A stretch of DNA of 64,000 nt, taken from assembly GCA_011800805.1 (NCBI GenBank), contig MPNW01000196.1, positions 133,094 through 197,093 on the forward strand, read 5' to 3'. Below, piece by piece: positions 45,285 through 55,734 of the stretch (the first letter of the stretch is position 1; each line of letters starts with the position of its first letter). The notes beneath the pieces were generated by a model. The model did no database searches. It was not told the DNA's origin and saw nothing but the letters and a program-made list of their open reading frames with translations. The translations under genes were made by a program, and so were the position numbers. The stretch comes from Hirudo medicinalis. Taxonomy: Eukaryota; Annelida; Clitellata; Hirudinida; Hirudinidae.

Positions 45285-46215
45285 TAGGTCTGTCATGGGA
45301 CCACTTCAGTTTTCGATTTATATCAATGACTTATGCGACTCATCTGATCGCCTTGATTCATATTGTTTGCAGATGACACCAGTGTTTTTCTCTCTGGAAC
45401 TAATATTACTATTGAACTAATTGAACTCTATCATGAACGCTGAGCTTGAAAAGTTGGCAGAGTGGTTCAGGGCAAACCTCGTCTCTCAACACCAAAAAAA
45501 CAGTTTATATGTTGTTTCATAAGGCAAGGAAAAACTTATCGTGGATGACTGTTATATTTACATCGGTAACTTTATTATATCCCATGTCGAATCATGTAGG
45601 TTTCTTGGAGTCATTATAGATGAACGCCTTTCATTTAAACAACATATTCAGTACCTAGTAGCTAAAATTTCTAAGAATATTGGTATCATTTATCGCGTGT
45701 TTTGTTACATAAATATAAAAACAGTAATGACATTGTATTACTAATTTATATTTCCATATTTAAGCTATTGTAATTTAATTTGGGCTTGCAACTATTCAAC
45801 TTGCTTACATCCTTATCTTAATAATAATAAATAATAATAATAGTTAATTTATAATGCGCCATTTGCATAGCATAATCTCCCGTAAACATTCCTTCGTTTG
45901 ACATATAACTCTCATACCGATCATGCTTTTGTAAATGTAAACATACTTAAAATTCATCAAATAAATAATTTCCATTTAGACATTTATATGTATAAACTAG
46001 ATCATTATATGTTGCCTCATCTTTTTGATAATTTGTTTTCAAAAATATCTTCTTTGTACTCATGACGTCCGATTGGCATGTAATTATAGACCAGCTTTTG
46101 CTAAATCTGTTGTTGGTTCTCTTTCGGTTGATTGCATGGGACCCAAGGTCCACGCTAATATTCCACACAATATCGTCAGCCTTCCAAACTCATATGATTT
46201 TTAAGAAAGAGCTAA
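45285..46215 (+). mobile_element. Degenerate non-LTR retrotransposon reverse transcriptase (CR1/Jockey-like)
   Basis: The plus strand holds VMGPLQFSIYINDLCDSSDR, then after a frameshift FADDTSVFLSG, then CRFLGVIIDERLSFKQHI, then YLSYCNLIWACN, and HLDIYMYKLDHYMLPHLF further on. These are the GPLLFxIYINDL, FADDT and FLGVxID motifs of the reverse transcriptase domain in the right order. At least four stops or shifts disrupt it. Confidence 0.8.
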
Positions 46216-46714
46216 AATATTTCGTTATAAACTCGTAATTCACTTTCTATGCAATGTCAGTATTCGTTTCCAGTTTAACTATTGACTTTATTTTGTATTT
46301 GATTGAAACGCACTAAAATTCCCGTACTTGGTAATAGGACGTCCGCTAGCAGGAATATTCCCTCAGGACGATCCTTTCCTTTTTGAATTCTCATCCATTG
46401 CATTTTAGTGTTTTAATAAAAGATTCTAAAGAAAGGAAAAAACTGCTTCATGCCCTCATCAAGAAATCATGGACCAATCTCATAACGATAACGATAACGA
46501 TTCAGAGTGTGATTAGAGTGGCATATGTTCAAACAGAACTTCAAGAGCACTAATATTTCTTGAGATGGCGACCAGAGGAATGAGAAGAAGCGGCGCGCCG
46601 AGGATGACGACTGCCAGATCTTCTACCACAATACTGATGAAATCGAAAATCCTTGCAGACTTCAGCTCTTTGGAGTGACTGTATAAGCCTGCGATCGGGT
46701 TTCATGGACAAATT

Positions 46715-46761
46715 CAAACTCATTAGCATATCGTATGCTATTGGTCCACGTAGAGCAGTAC
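46715..46761 (+). repeat. 47-bp contig-edge duplicate (left side of gap)
   Basis: CAAACTCATTAGCATATCGT…GCAGTAC is identical to 46842–46888, the first 47 bases after the gap, and to 48305–48351, the first bases after the lone N at 48304. Confidence 0.9.
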
Positions 46762-46841
46762 NNNNNNNNNNNNNNNNNNNNNNNNNNNNNNNNNNNNNNN
46801 NNNNNNNNNNNNNNNNNNNNNNNNNNNNNNNNNNNNNNNNN
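46762..46841. other. Assembly gap (80 N)
   Basis: Flanked on both sides by the same 47 bp, so the real gap may be zero-length or a collapsed repeat. Confidence 1.
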
Positions 46842-47060
46842 CAAACTCATTAGCATATCGTATGCTATTGGTCCACGTAGAGCAGTACTCATAACAGACC
46901 GGCAAAATGTGAAACTCTTGATAAAACTATTTTGCTGTTAGTTGGGAGAAATCCAACACAGAAATTACATATCCAATTGTGTAATTACAGCCGGAAATGA
47001 CTAAAAAATCTAGGAACAGCGAGAAAAAAAACAGGCGCCGTACGTTCAGCGCCTAGAAAA
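46842..47060 (+). repeat. About 220-bp repeat, copy 1
   Basis: Nearly identical to 48305–48526. It ends in a short palindromic block, GGCGCCGTACGTTCAGCGCC, followed by TAGAAAAC. It may be the terminal part of a transposon or duplicated contig ends. Confidence 0.85.
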
Positions 47061-47399
47061 CGAAGTAAAAAAAAGTGTTGTTTCCGCTTTTGAAATCACT
47101 TCTGTTGTCTAAATATAGGAATAATGCACTGTGGTGGTACAATTGAGGTTTTTGGTGAAGCATTTGAATATTTTCAGTATTTCACCAATCTTTAAAAATA
47201 TCTAATATCCAGGTTTGACAGTGTTTCCATATTATATTATCTATAATATCTATATCATACATCTATAAGTATGATAGTAATAGTATTATTAGTAAATAAT
47301 TTGTGCAAATGATTGAGAGGGAGAGAGAGCTCTTTCAAGTCTATGGCAAACTAATTTCGGATTTGAAGACAAATAACCATCACTGAAATCTGAAAGTGC

Positions 47400-47902
47400 C
47401 CAACCATGCCTTTATCCCGACAAAGAATTCCGTCGATGAGTTCTACTCCTATCTCTTATTTTTCCGTAACTCCCCTTTCATAGCCCTAAGGAAGATCTTC
47501 AGGACTGCATGGGATTGAGCGAACATACCTTAGAGGAGTATCCATGAGGTAATGCAGGAAGCCTAGGCCTGTTCCCGATTGATACCATGATATAAATCTC
47601 TGCCGCAAAGAGCAATACACCAAGTTCCTCCGGACCCAGAAAATTTATCTAACCATAGTTGGACGAAGGACGAAAGACCGACTCTCCTTAGTCTCCCTAA
47701 CGGATAGCGAGGAAGATGACCTTTGGCCTTTATTAATTACTCTGATGCACAAGCCTACGGAGCAAGACCCGGAAGAAATTACTAGAGCAAGACCGCAGCA
47801 CTTCAAATGTTCCGACATAGGAACGCCCGTAGCCAATCTCAACGGCCGCTTTCTCTTCCGTCAAGTTGGAGTTGAAAGCTGCTTAAAGAGCCGAACCAGA
47901 TA
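47400..47902 (+). pseudogene. Broken reading frames, probable transposon remnant
   Basis: Two plus-strand stretches without homologues I can name: one around 47405–47515 (FIPTKNSVDEFYSYLLFFRN) and one about 47560–47902 (KEQYTKFLRTQKIYL, SLTDSEEDDLWPLLI, NGRFLFRQVG). GC content is higher than nearby. No start codon leads in and stops separate them. They lie between the two copies of the 220-bp repeat. Confidence 0.3.
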
Positions 47903-48177
47903 AGAAACGGATCTATTTACGGCTGGACACTGAGGAGCAAAGACACATCATGTGATTGATCAGAGTTTTCATGTGACTAAAGCGATCATGTTACCCAATG
48001 CTTTAACCTCAAAGTTCTTGATCCATGCAACTTTCTTTTTGTGACCTGAAGCTAAAAACATCTTAATGTTCTATCAGGAGCTTGTAACCTGTCAGATATA
48101 GATAGTAGTAGTATTTCATCAATGTCCTCAGCATAACTCGATAAATAGGACAGTGTCAGGTATAGGCGCCTCTGACG

Positions 48178-48205
48178 CTATGCAAATGGCGCATTATAAA
48201 TTAAC

Positions 48206-48216
<11 letters not shown>
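48178..48216 (-). repeat. Perfect 39-bp inverted partner of 45832–45870
   Basis: CTATGCAAATGGCGCATTAT…TATTA is the exact reverse complement of 45832–45870. Both have a trinucleotide (TAA/TTA) tail on the same side of the motif, suggesting two opposite copies of one short repeat family. Confidence 0.85.
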
Positions 48217-48241
<25 letters not shown>

Positions 48242-48304
48242 AATTTCTCTTCCTTTAATTAAAGAGGCATCGCCATTCGGTAACGGAGGCCTTTAACACA
48301 CTCN

Positions 48305-48526
48305 CAAACTCATTAGCATATCGTATGCTATTGGTCCACGTAGAGCAGTACTCATAACAGACCGGCAAAATGTGAAACTCTTGATAAAACTATTTTGCTG
48401 TTAGTTGGGAGAAATCCAACACAGAAATTACGTATCCAATTGTGTAATTACAGCCGGAAATGACACTAAAAAAGTCTAGGAACAGCGAGAAAAAAGACAG
48501 GCGCCGTACGTTCAGCGCCTAGAAAA
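48305..48526 (+). repeat. About 220-bp repeat, copy 2
   Basis: Second copy of 46842–47060, differing by a few bases (for example ACGTATCC for ACATATCC). It begins immediately after a single N at 48304. Confidence 0.85.
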
Positions 48527-48574
48527 CTATTCGGATGATGTGTAGCGGATGATGAATGGAGAAAAGCGGAAGGC

Positions 48575-48715
48575 GTTTAAATTCCCAAGCAGAAAGACTC
48601 CAAGGGCCTACAATTCAAGCCAATTTCAACGCTCAATATGGAGGGGAAGATCTTTTTCTCATGTCTGGCATCGAAACTTACCAAGTACATGCTTCACAAC
48701 CATTAGGCCAATAGA
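48575..48715 (+). mobile_element. Non-LTR reverse transcriptase fragment
   Basis: The plus strand encodes QKDSKGLQFKPISTLNMEGK, then IFFSCLASKLTKYMLHNH before a stop. This matches the RPISLLNVEGKIFFSxxxKRLT motif of the retroelement family whose C-terminal tail lies at 42190–42640. Fragment only. Confidence 0.6.
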
Positions 48716-49374
48716 ACAATAATATTGATGCTTAACTGGCAGCTGTTGTCAACCTCATTTCAAATTATATTGACTCAGTGATTAAGTCCAGAAAGCACGG
48801 CTTTTGACGACATTAAAGTCGCGAATAATGCCATGATAAAGGATGAAGAAAAAACTAGTAAAATTTCAGCTGATCAATCAATGACAGACAGGATTTTTTA
48901 GCAAATATCTTTGTTGTATTTTCCATAAAGAGACAAAAATTAGATGTTGTTGGCTTGGAGGAGCTCGGTAGATATTTGGCTGACATTTCTTCCGAGTTGT
49001 CACCTCTTAATCGAGAGGAAATTATATACAACCCTCAACACTCATTGGGCGGCAGAATTTTTTACCACTTCGCTCATATATGTCAAGAAAACATTTTTAA
49101 ATGTTGATATTTTGCATCTAGCATAAACAAATAATTACATATTTGCACACATAACACCATTGTTTTCAAATAAGTTTTCGTATGTTGTTTTCCAATAAAG
49201 TTCTTCTGTATTTATTGAATATTGTTTGAGCTGTTATTACCTATTATCAAAATATTATCAAATTATCAAAGTATTGCCAATACTTTTAAAACAAAATATT
49301 GGTATTGGTAATACTTTTATAAAGTATTGTTAAGAATCCTTAAGCTTATGCCTCACCATGAAAGTGAAAGCACT

Positions 49375-49430
49375 TTATTATTTATTTATTTGATTAAAGT
49401 CCGTTGCACGACTAAGATGATTTGGACTTA
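49375..49430 (-). mobile_element. SINE 3'-tail fragment
   Basis: TTATTTATTTATTTGATTAA then AGTCCGTTGCACGACTAAGATGA matches the tail of the tRNA-derived SINE. Confidence 0.5.
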
Positions 49431-49482
49431 TGAAAGCACTTTATTTACTTGAACATTTATATAACACCTATCCAAGGGAGCG

Positions 49483-49907
49483 ATGGCGATGCAGTCGAAC
49501 ACGATTGTTGCTATTACGCCCATGCAGGAACGCAACCCAGTGAACAATCCATACACCAAAATGCTCCGGTCAACCCTCGACGCCCGCTATGGAGAGCTGG
49601 TGCTCTTGATTCGAGAACTCAACAAAATTGTAAGTAATGACCCCAATTAACGTCACCCAAAATTGGTTTTTAAAAAATCATTTCCAAAACACAATTTTGT
49701 GCCTCACCTCCTTCAGTTGTGTTCGTTACTTATGAGGAATGTTTTGTTTGACTCAAATGGTTATTGGGTGACCTCTAAAAAGAATTTTGTCTTCGTGACT
49801 TGAATAATTACTTAGTTCACATGACAGAAAATTTAGATAGAAAAAAGCAGGCAACACAGAGGTGGATGGAACTGAATACAGCAAACTTCAAATGCGTCTC
49901 TAAATAA
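49483..49907 (+). CDS. Tentative two-exon small protein, family unknown
   Basis: Exon 49483–49629 starts MAMQSNTIVAITPMQERNPV and continues NNPYTKMLRSTLDARYGELV, LLIRELNKI, ending ATT|GTAAGT. Its codons are distinctly GC-richer than the surroundings, which looks coding. A phase-0 acceptor (AAAAAAGCAG) at 49851 would add ATQRWMELNTANFKCVSK and stop at 49907, giving 67 residues. I do not recognise the family. The helical segment LDARYGELVLLIRELNKI could be a coiled coil. The second exon is much less certain than the first; the first could belong to a longer gene. Confidence 0.45.
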
Positions 49908-50592
49908 ACTAAATAAAGGTCCACCTTCAATCTGTCAATACTGTCCAAAGTACAAACGACATTTGGAAAATATTATTAGTAATTAAGTATATCTAATAAA
50001 ATCAGCTTAAATAGTAATAATAATAATAATAATAATAACGAAAAGTGCGTTTACACCCGATGAAAACATGCAATCTGTCAACTGACACAGTGACAAATGT
50101 AATGTCACAATGTGCAGCATTTAGGACATTCAATTTATGCAATTATTTATTAAAGCATGCAATTGGACCACCATAACACTCAATCAAACAGTTCACACAA
50201 AAACTTGTTGATGGACTGAATGCAGAAATAAAGGAAAGAATTTGTAACAACCCTTCAATTCGTGACAACAGATGCAACATAGCAAGAATGAGGCCAGATG
50301 GAACTGCACACAAAAATGCCCAATGTTTACCAATTACCTCACATTACCTTTTGTAACACAATATCTGAAAAACATATGAATCATAAACATAAACAAAATT
50401 TTAATTTGCCAATCATTCCTTTTATGAAAACAGCATGCAGTCTCTAGGAAGAATTTATATATTCAGACAAAAATCATCACAGTGCAAGCAATGACTCAAT
50501 AACCCAACTGCACAAGAATCAACAGAAGAGAGGCACAACTGAGAAATTCAATCAAAAGTTGAGAGTTGAGAAAACACCTTGAACTCCATTGC

Positions 50593-53500
50593 TTACGAGT
50601 TCTCAGTGTATTCCATTATTGGGATTTCTCTGACGTTTGCTTCGGCAATGGAAACTCGGGCACCCTCAAGTGGTTGTTCTGTGTGAAGGGACGTGAGTTC
50701 TGTCTGACTGGTTTCAAGTTGCTCTTTGATGCCCTCATCCTGCAACTGTTGAGACTCAAAATGGCCAACCTGCAAAATCGGATGGTCTTGCTGTTCTGCT
50801 TGTTGTTTTTGTTGTTGGAGAAGTTGCTCAAGCAAAATCTGCTTTTGCTGCTCAGGAGAAAGCATCTCAAATGGGAGTGCATGCTGATTCTCTTCTGTCT
50901 CTGATGCCACTTCCGACTGCACCTGATTTGCCTGGTTTTCCAAGCCAGCATAGCTGGTTATGTTTTCCTGGATCTGAGTCTGCTGATATTGAGGAGAAGC
51001 AATGACAATCCTTGGCAATTGTCCATGATCCTTATTAACTATCGATCCTGGGTTAAGGAAGGTCAGGCCACTACCAGGGCTAGCTAAGAGAATCTTTTTG
51101 GGTTGGGTCTGCTGCACGGTGGTCGCCGGTACAATGCTCGGATCTGAGATTTGCTGCTGCTGCTGGGCAGGCCTCAAAATGATTATCCTCTGACCAGTCC
51201 CCGTTACCTGAGATTGTTGCTGGAGTCTGATCTGTTGTGGCTGCCAAACAGCTTGAGATTCCTGGCTGGTTTCAAGCACACCACCTCCTAGGTCGAGAGA
51301 TTCCTGGTGTCCGGAGGCATCAAACGTTCCATAATTCAATTCGCCTGCATTATTCGGATTGACCGTCAGCCGGACAACCTGCACCGAACCAGAACCACCC
51401 ACATTAGCCTGGAAAGGATTAAATAAATGTTGCTAATTAATATGTAAATTATCTGAGGAAATTACTTTAAGATATCATTATAAATTAAAAACAACTATAA
51501 TAACAGATGATATAATATATTAAGGACTTGCCCTCTGGAGCTGAGATAGGTTTATGTGCTGCTGATTCAAGCCACCCCTCCTGTCTGGTTGCATGAAGAT
51601 TTGCATTGGATTGGCAAAGCTAGACTGCAAGATGGCCGCTTGTGGTGCCTTTACCATTTGATCTGATACAAAATAAACACCTTTGCTACAAAATGGTTAT
51701 AACTCTTCAAAAATTTCATTTCTAAATAATGTATATCTCCAATAGAGGATGATAAAACTTCCAAATTATTAAGACTTTGAAAGTTATCCTACCATCAGTT
51801 CCTCTTATCATGACATCTCAAAACAGCATAAAAAATAAGCTTTGAAATCACTTATGTAAAATGTATAAGCATGTAAAATGAGTAGTAAAACAATTATCAG
51901 GCCACAATTATCACAAGACAATGAGCATTATGAGCAGTTAGACCACCAATGTGTCTTAGACTGCTAAGGTTTCAAAATAAAACTTCAAACTATCATCAAC
52001 AGTATGTGGGTTATCATCACCTTCACCCTCTCCAAAGTGTTCATTTCCAACGAAGTTGAAACTCTCTGTTGGAACCTGGTTGGCCATGGCAATGTTGTTA
52101 GCTGCCTCCTCATCCTCATTTTGATAAGTAACCTCACTGCTCTCTTCTGATTCGCCAACACTGAACAGGAAACAATGCAACAATGACATACAATCTTGAA
52201 ATATAGGCGAATATTAAACGAATTTTATTGTATCAAAACAAATGGAGGTGCTTATGCATCATTATTCATTTTAAATTTCAACTCATTTTCCAACTGTTTA
52301 ATTAATGTACAATACATTCAATTAAATTAATTTGGCCAATAATTAATGCACCCTTATTTAAAATCCTGGAAATGTGCCAGTACATGCGATGAAACAAATC
52401 TACTTCTCAAACCCACATCGGTTCGGGTACAACTCTCGGAATCTTCGGGGGAGGCGGGTGATGATATTTGTCCCTCGTACCCCTGGGTCTGTAAGCGGTC
52501 TTAAATAGGTTCTGCTTATCAGCATGTTCAATGGACCACAGGGACCCCTTGCCTTCTTCGTTGGCTCGCGGAAGCCTCACGAAGCTCTTGCTCAATGAGA
52601 GATTGTGCCTGATGGAATTTTGCCAGCCTTTATCCTCAGGCTTGTAGTATGGGTAGGTCTTTGTTATGAACATATAAATGTCATTCAGACAAAGCATGTG
52701 CTCAGGAGCTGAGAAAATAGCCTGTGTTATGAGTTGGCTATAGGAGAAGGGAGGTTTGCGACCATCTGCATAGTCGCCCCTCGAAGTCCATTCGTGGTTA
52801 TTGGCGGCGGCATCTATCTCGGGATCCCTGAACTTTCTCTTCTTGGTCTGCTGGACTGGGGGTGCATGGTACTGCTTGTAGACCTCTCTCTCAAGTTTTG
52901 TCTGAGTCAGTGGAGCTGGTGTTGGCATGTTCTCTTGCATCTTCTCAGGCTCATTGACCATCACCATTTGCTGATGTCCCATGCTAAAGGAACATTTATG
53001 GAAGAATGAATTGTGTGATCAAAAAACTGTGAGTAACTAATGTTTGTTAATATAGAATAAACATAATTTAAGAACAAATAAAAAAGTGATTGATGTATAA
53101 TAGTATATTAAATAAACTTATGATTGACAAAACACTCACTTATATGTTTGTGGATTATGTTGGTTATCAATGTTATAGTCACCATTTTCTCCACTGACCA
53201 CTGAAGGAATCTGATGGCTGGAATCACTCACAGATTGGGGATCTTTCTCAAGTAATTGGAAGAGAATTTTCAGATCAGTTTTTGGAAACCTTAGACGAGA
53301 CCTGGTAAACAACCATTGCTGAGTAATAAAATACTGATGAAATGGGTCTGTAATGACAAGGGTCATGGATGCATTGCAAAATTTATTCACTCTAATTTTT
53401 TTTAATAATTTCACTTTATTCAATCTTTAGTTATTCAAATATCATGCAAGTGAGAGAACTCACAGATTCTTTAGTTGAAACTCTGCACTTCCTTTCCTCA

Positions 53501-53805
53501 AGAACAAACCATTCACAAACAATCCATTCTTGCTATAAACAGAAACAAAGAACTTGTTGCAATCTTTGACTATGATGTCAAAGTGTCGTCTGCTAATATA
53601 GAGGGAGCAGCTGTCAATGCTTATGTCAACTTCTGGTACAGTTCTTGATTCTCCTCCAGACCTCCCAACTAGAACTCTTGTCTTGTTTACAAAATATTCG
53701 AATCTGTTCTTGCAATATAGTCTTGCAACTGGGCCACCCACTATAGATTTTGACATGATATCAGAAGGAGGGATTGCTCTGTTCAGTATATCCCTGCTGT
53801 CTGTG
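50593..53805 (-). CDS. FOXK: FoxK forkhead transcription factor (FHA + forkhead), 5' end not found
   Basis: Exons 53805–53464, 53301–53140, 52983–52417, 52160–51991, 51662–51532, 51408–50593 (stop); about 729 residues as found. The first two exons encode an FHA domain (FEYFVNKTRVLVGRSGG…SLYISRRHFDII…KNGLFVNGLFLRKG…LRFPKTDLKILFQLL). The third encodes the forkhead: KPPFSYSQLITQAI…LNDIYMFITKTYPYYKPEDK…GWQNSIRHNLSLSKSFVRLP…KGSLWSIE, with the DNA-reading helix NSIRHNLSL intact. FHA plus forkhead is diagnostic of FoxK, a nuclear regulator of metabolism and growth genes. The C-terminal exon is Gln/Glu-rich. The 5' exon ending in phase 2 was not located; the ATG at 53756 is an alternative start. One intron uses a GC donor. 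Confidence 0.9.
51409..51531 (-). other. GC–AG intron in FoxK
   Basis: The donor is CAGAGG|GCAAGT and the acceptor TTTCCAG|GCT, phase 0 on both sides. GC donors normally need a near-perfect consensus elsewhere, which AG|GCAAGT has. Confidence 0.65.
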
Positions 53806-55734
53806 CTGCAAAAGAAAAAGCAGTAATTTTAAGCATCACAATTAGTCTAACTTTACTCAAACTACATATTAGATTTTTCAAGATATATATAGTTTGATAG
53901 CCTATATCCAATAACAAAAAGCATCACCATCAACAATAATCACAATTGCTATTTGAATAAGAAATCTGATTATCAAAACACTAATTTGCGACTACAATCA
54001 ATAAATACAAACAATCGATAAATTATTCAGTAAAAGTGTTATTCAAACTTAATATCATACTTTAATAATCAAAATGTTCGATCGCAATTGCTAAATTCTA
54101 AGTATGTTTCGTAAACATTCGGTCTACCGCACTTGCTTTCTATGTTTGGTTTTGTTTACGTTAATGTTTTGGCATAGAGAATTTCAATGGCATTAATTTC
54201 TCTTAACCTTTTTATGGTGATCAAATTGTAAATAAACAATTTGGTCGATAATTGATGCAGTCGGAAATACCAAATCAAAAATTCAAAACAAATCCTTACT
54301 CAGAATCTTCTGCATCGGATTTAGGACCCATATTATCAACAATCCACAATGCAAATCAAAACAATTCGAAGCGGAAATACGGTGATCCGATAATCAGAAT
54401 TCAAAACAAGCAACGACTATATCGACATGAAAAAATTTCCATAGGTGATTGGTATTATAAAATTGCAAAATCTTTGTTTATTATATATCGATATATAATT
54501 TAATAATGAGTCATAAATATTTTATATTGCCGAAAAAGCCTGTATTGTTTACAATTTGAAAATAACATGCGATAATATGTCTAAATTCATTTCTAAAGTA
54601 AAAACCAAAAATAAATCTTAAAACTAAAATTTAAGCATAAAAAGATCAATCTTTAAAATTTTATTTAATAGAAATTATCAGTATTAAAACTTTGCAATGC
54701 TTAATTGTAGTATTAGAGATTATTATAATATAAATTATATTTAGGACATTTAGGAATTTAATGAATCAATTATTAGAATCGAGAAAGTCCATATTCGCCA
54801 ATTGGAGCCCCGAAAATTAACGAATCTAGGAGCCACACATCTCAAGACTGATCGAAGACTAGCAAAATCGCTTGATCAAAAGAATCGGAAATATGGAAGG
54901 TGGAAATGGCTCATCCACCGTGACGTGTTTTCGCAATAATGATCTAATTTCTCAACATTTACGAAATGACCACAGATATTTCTCATTATTTCACAAAATG
55001 AGCTTTGATCTATCCCTAAGCCAATCTGTTTATCAGAATCGTAATTTCATCTGTTTTCAATTGAGGGCATACCACAACCGCGCAATCGCTTAAAAAAAGC
55101 CTTATTATTAGCCCATAATCTTTTTTTGCTGTTTCGTGCTTCAGTGTTGGACTAAAATAAAACCTGTGTTAGAAACTCTTGTCCCCAAATTACGTACGTG
55201 TTGATCTCGCTTCTGGGGTTGCGTCCTCATCTTCATGCTCATGAAATGTTCGTAATGGACATGATTCTCGATTTATATGCGCAATCAACTTTATTTAAAA
55301 AACTTTTTGGTTGCATCGGTTTATTTTTTTTATATATATTTGTTGAAAAATTGCTGTTTTTGTATTTATTTTTACATCATGAACCTTTTATTTGGTCATA
55401 GTACTTTGTTTTGCAAGACGATAAATTATACTTATTATCGCCTGCATATTTTTGATTGTAATTTTCCTTGAGTGGTTCAGTCAATTCTTGATTCACTATG
55501 TAATTTATTTACTTTGATTTAATTTTAGTATTACTTTTTTTGATGTTTTTTGTAGTTGTAAAGAATTACCTATTTACCTATATCGATTCAAAAAGTCTTA
55601 GAAGTATTTTTTGTCATTTTACTTAACACCCAATTTAACTACGGCCAAGTCTAGCGTGACATTTATAAAAATTGCTTTTATTTGTCATGATGGAAATCAA
55701 AGTTGTATTCATTAAATGATTTTTGACAGACAAA
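53806..55734. other. Divergent spacer between FoxK and ZNF622
   Basis: It should contain the FoxK first exon(s) and both promoters. A plus-strand frame from 54255 (MQSEIPNQKFKTNPYSESSA…, 83 codons) uses plausible codons but has no recognised homology and no clear continuation. Otherwise AT-rich without motifs I can defend. Confidence 0.35.

Noticed and set aside
50566..50904. Plus-strand 112-codon leucine-rich frame
   Set aside because: It is antisense to the Gln-rich C-terminal exon of FoxK (CAG/CAA read as CTG/TTG).
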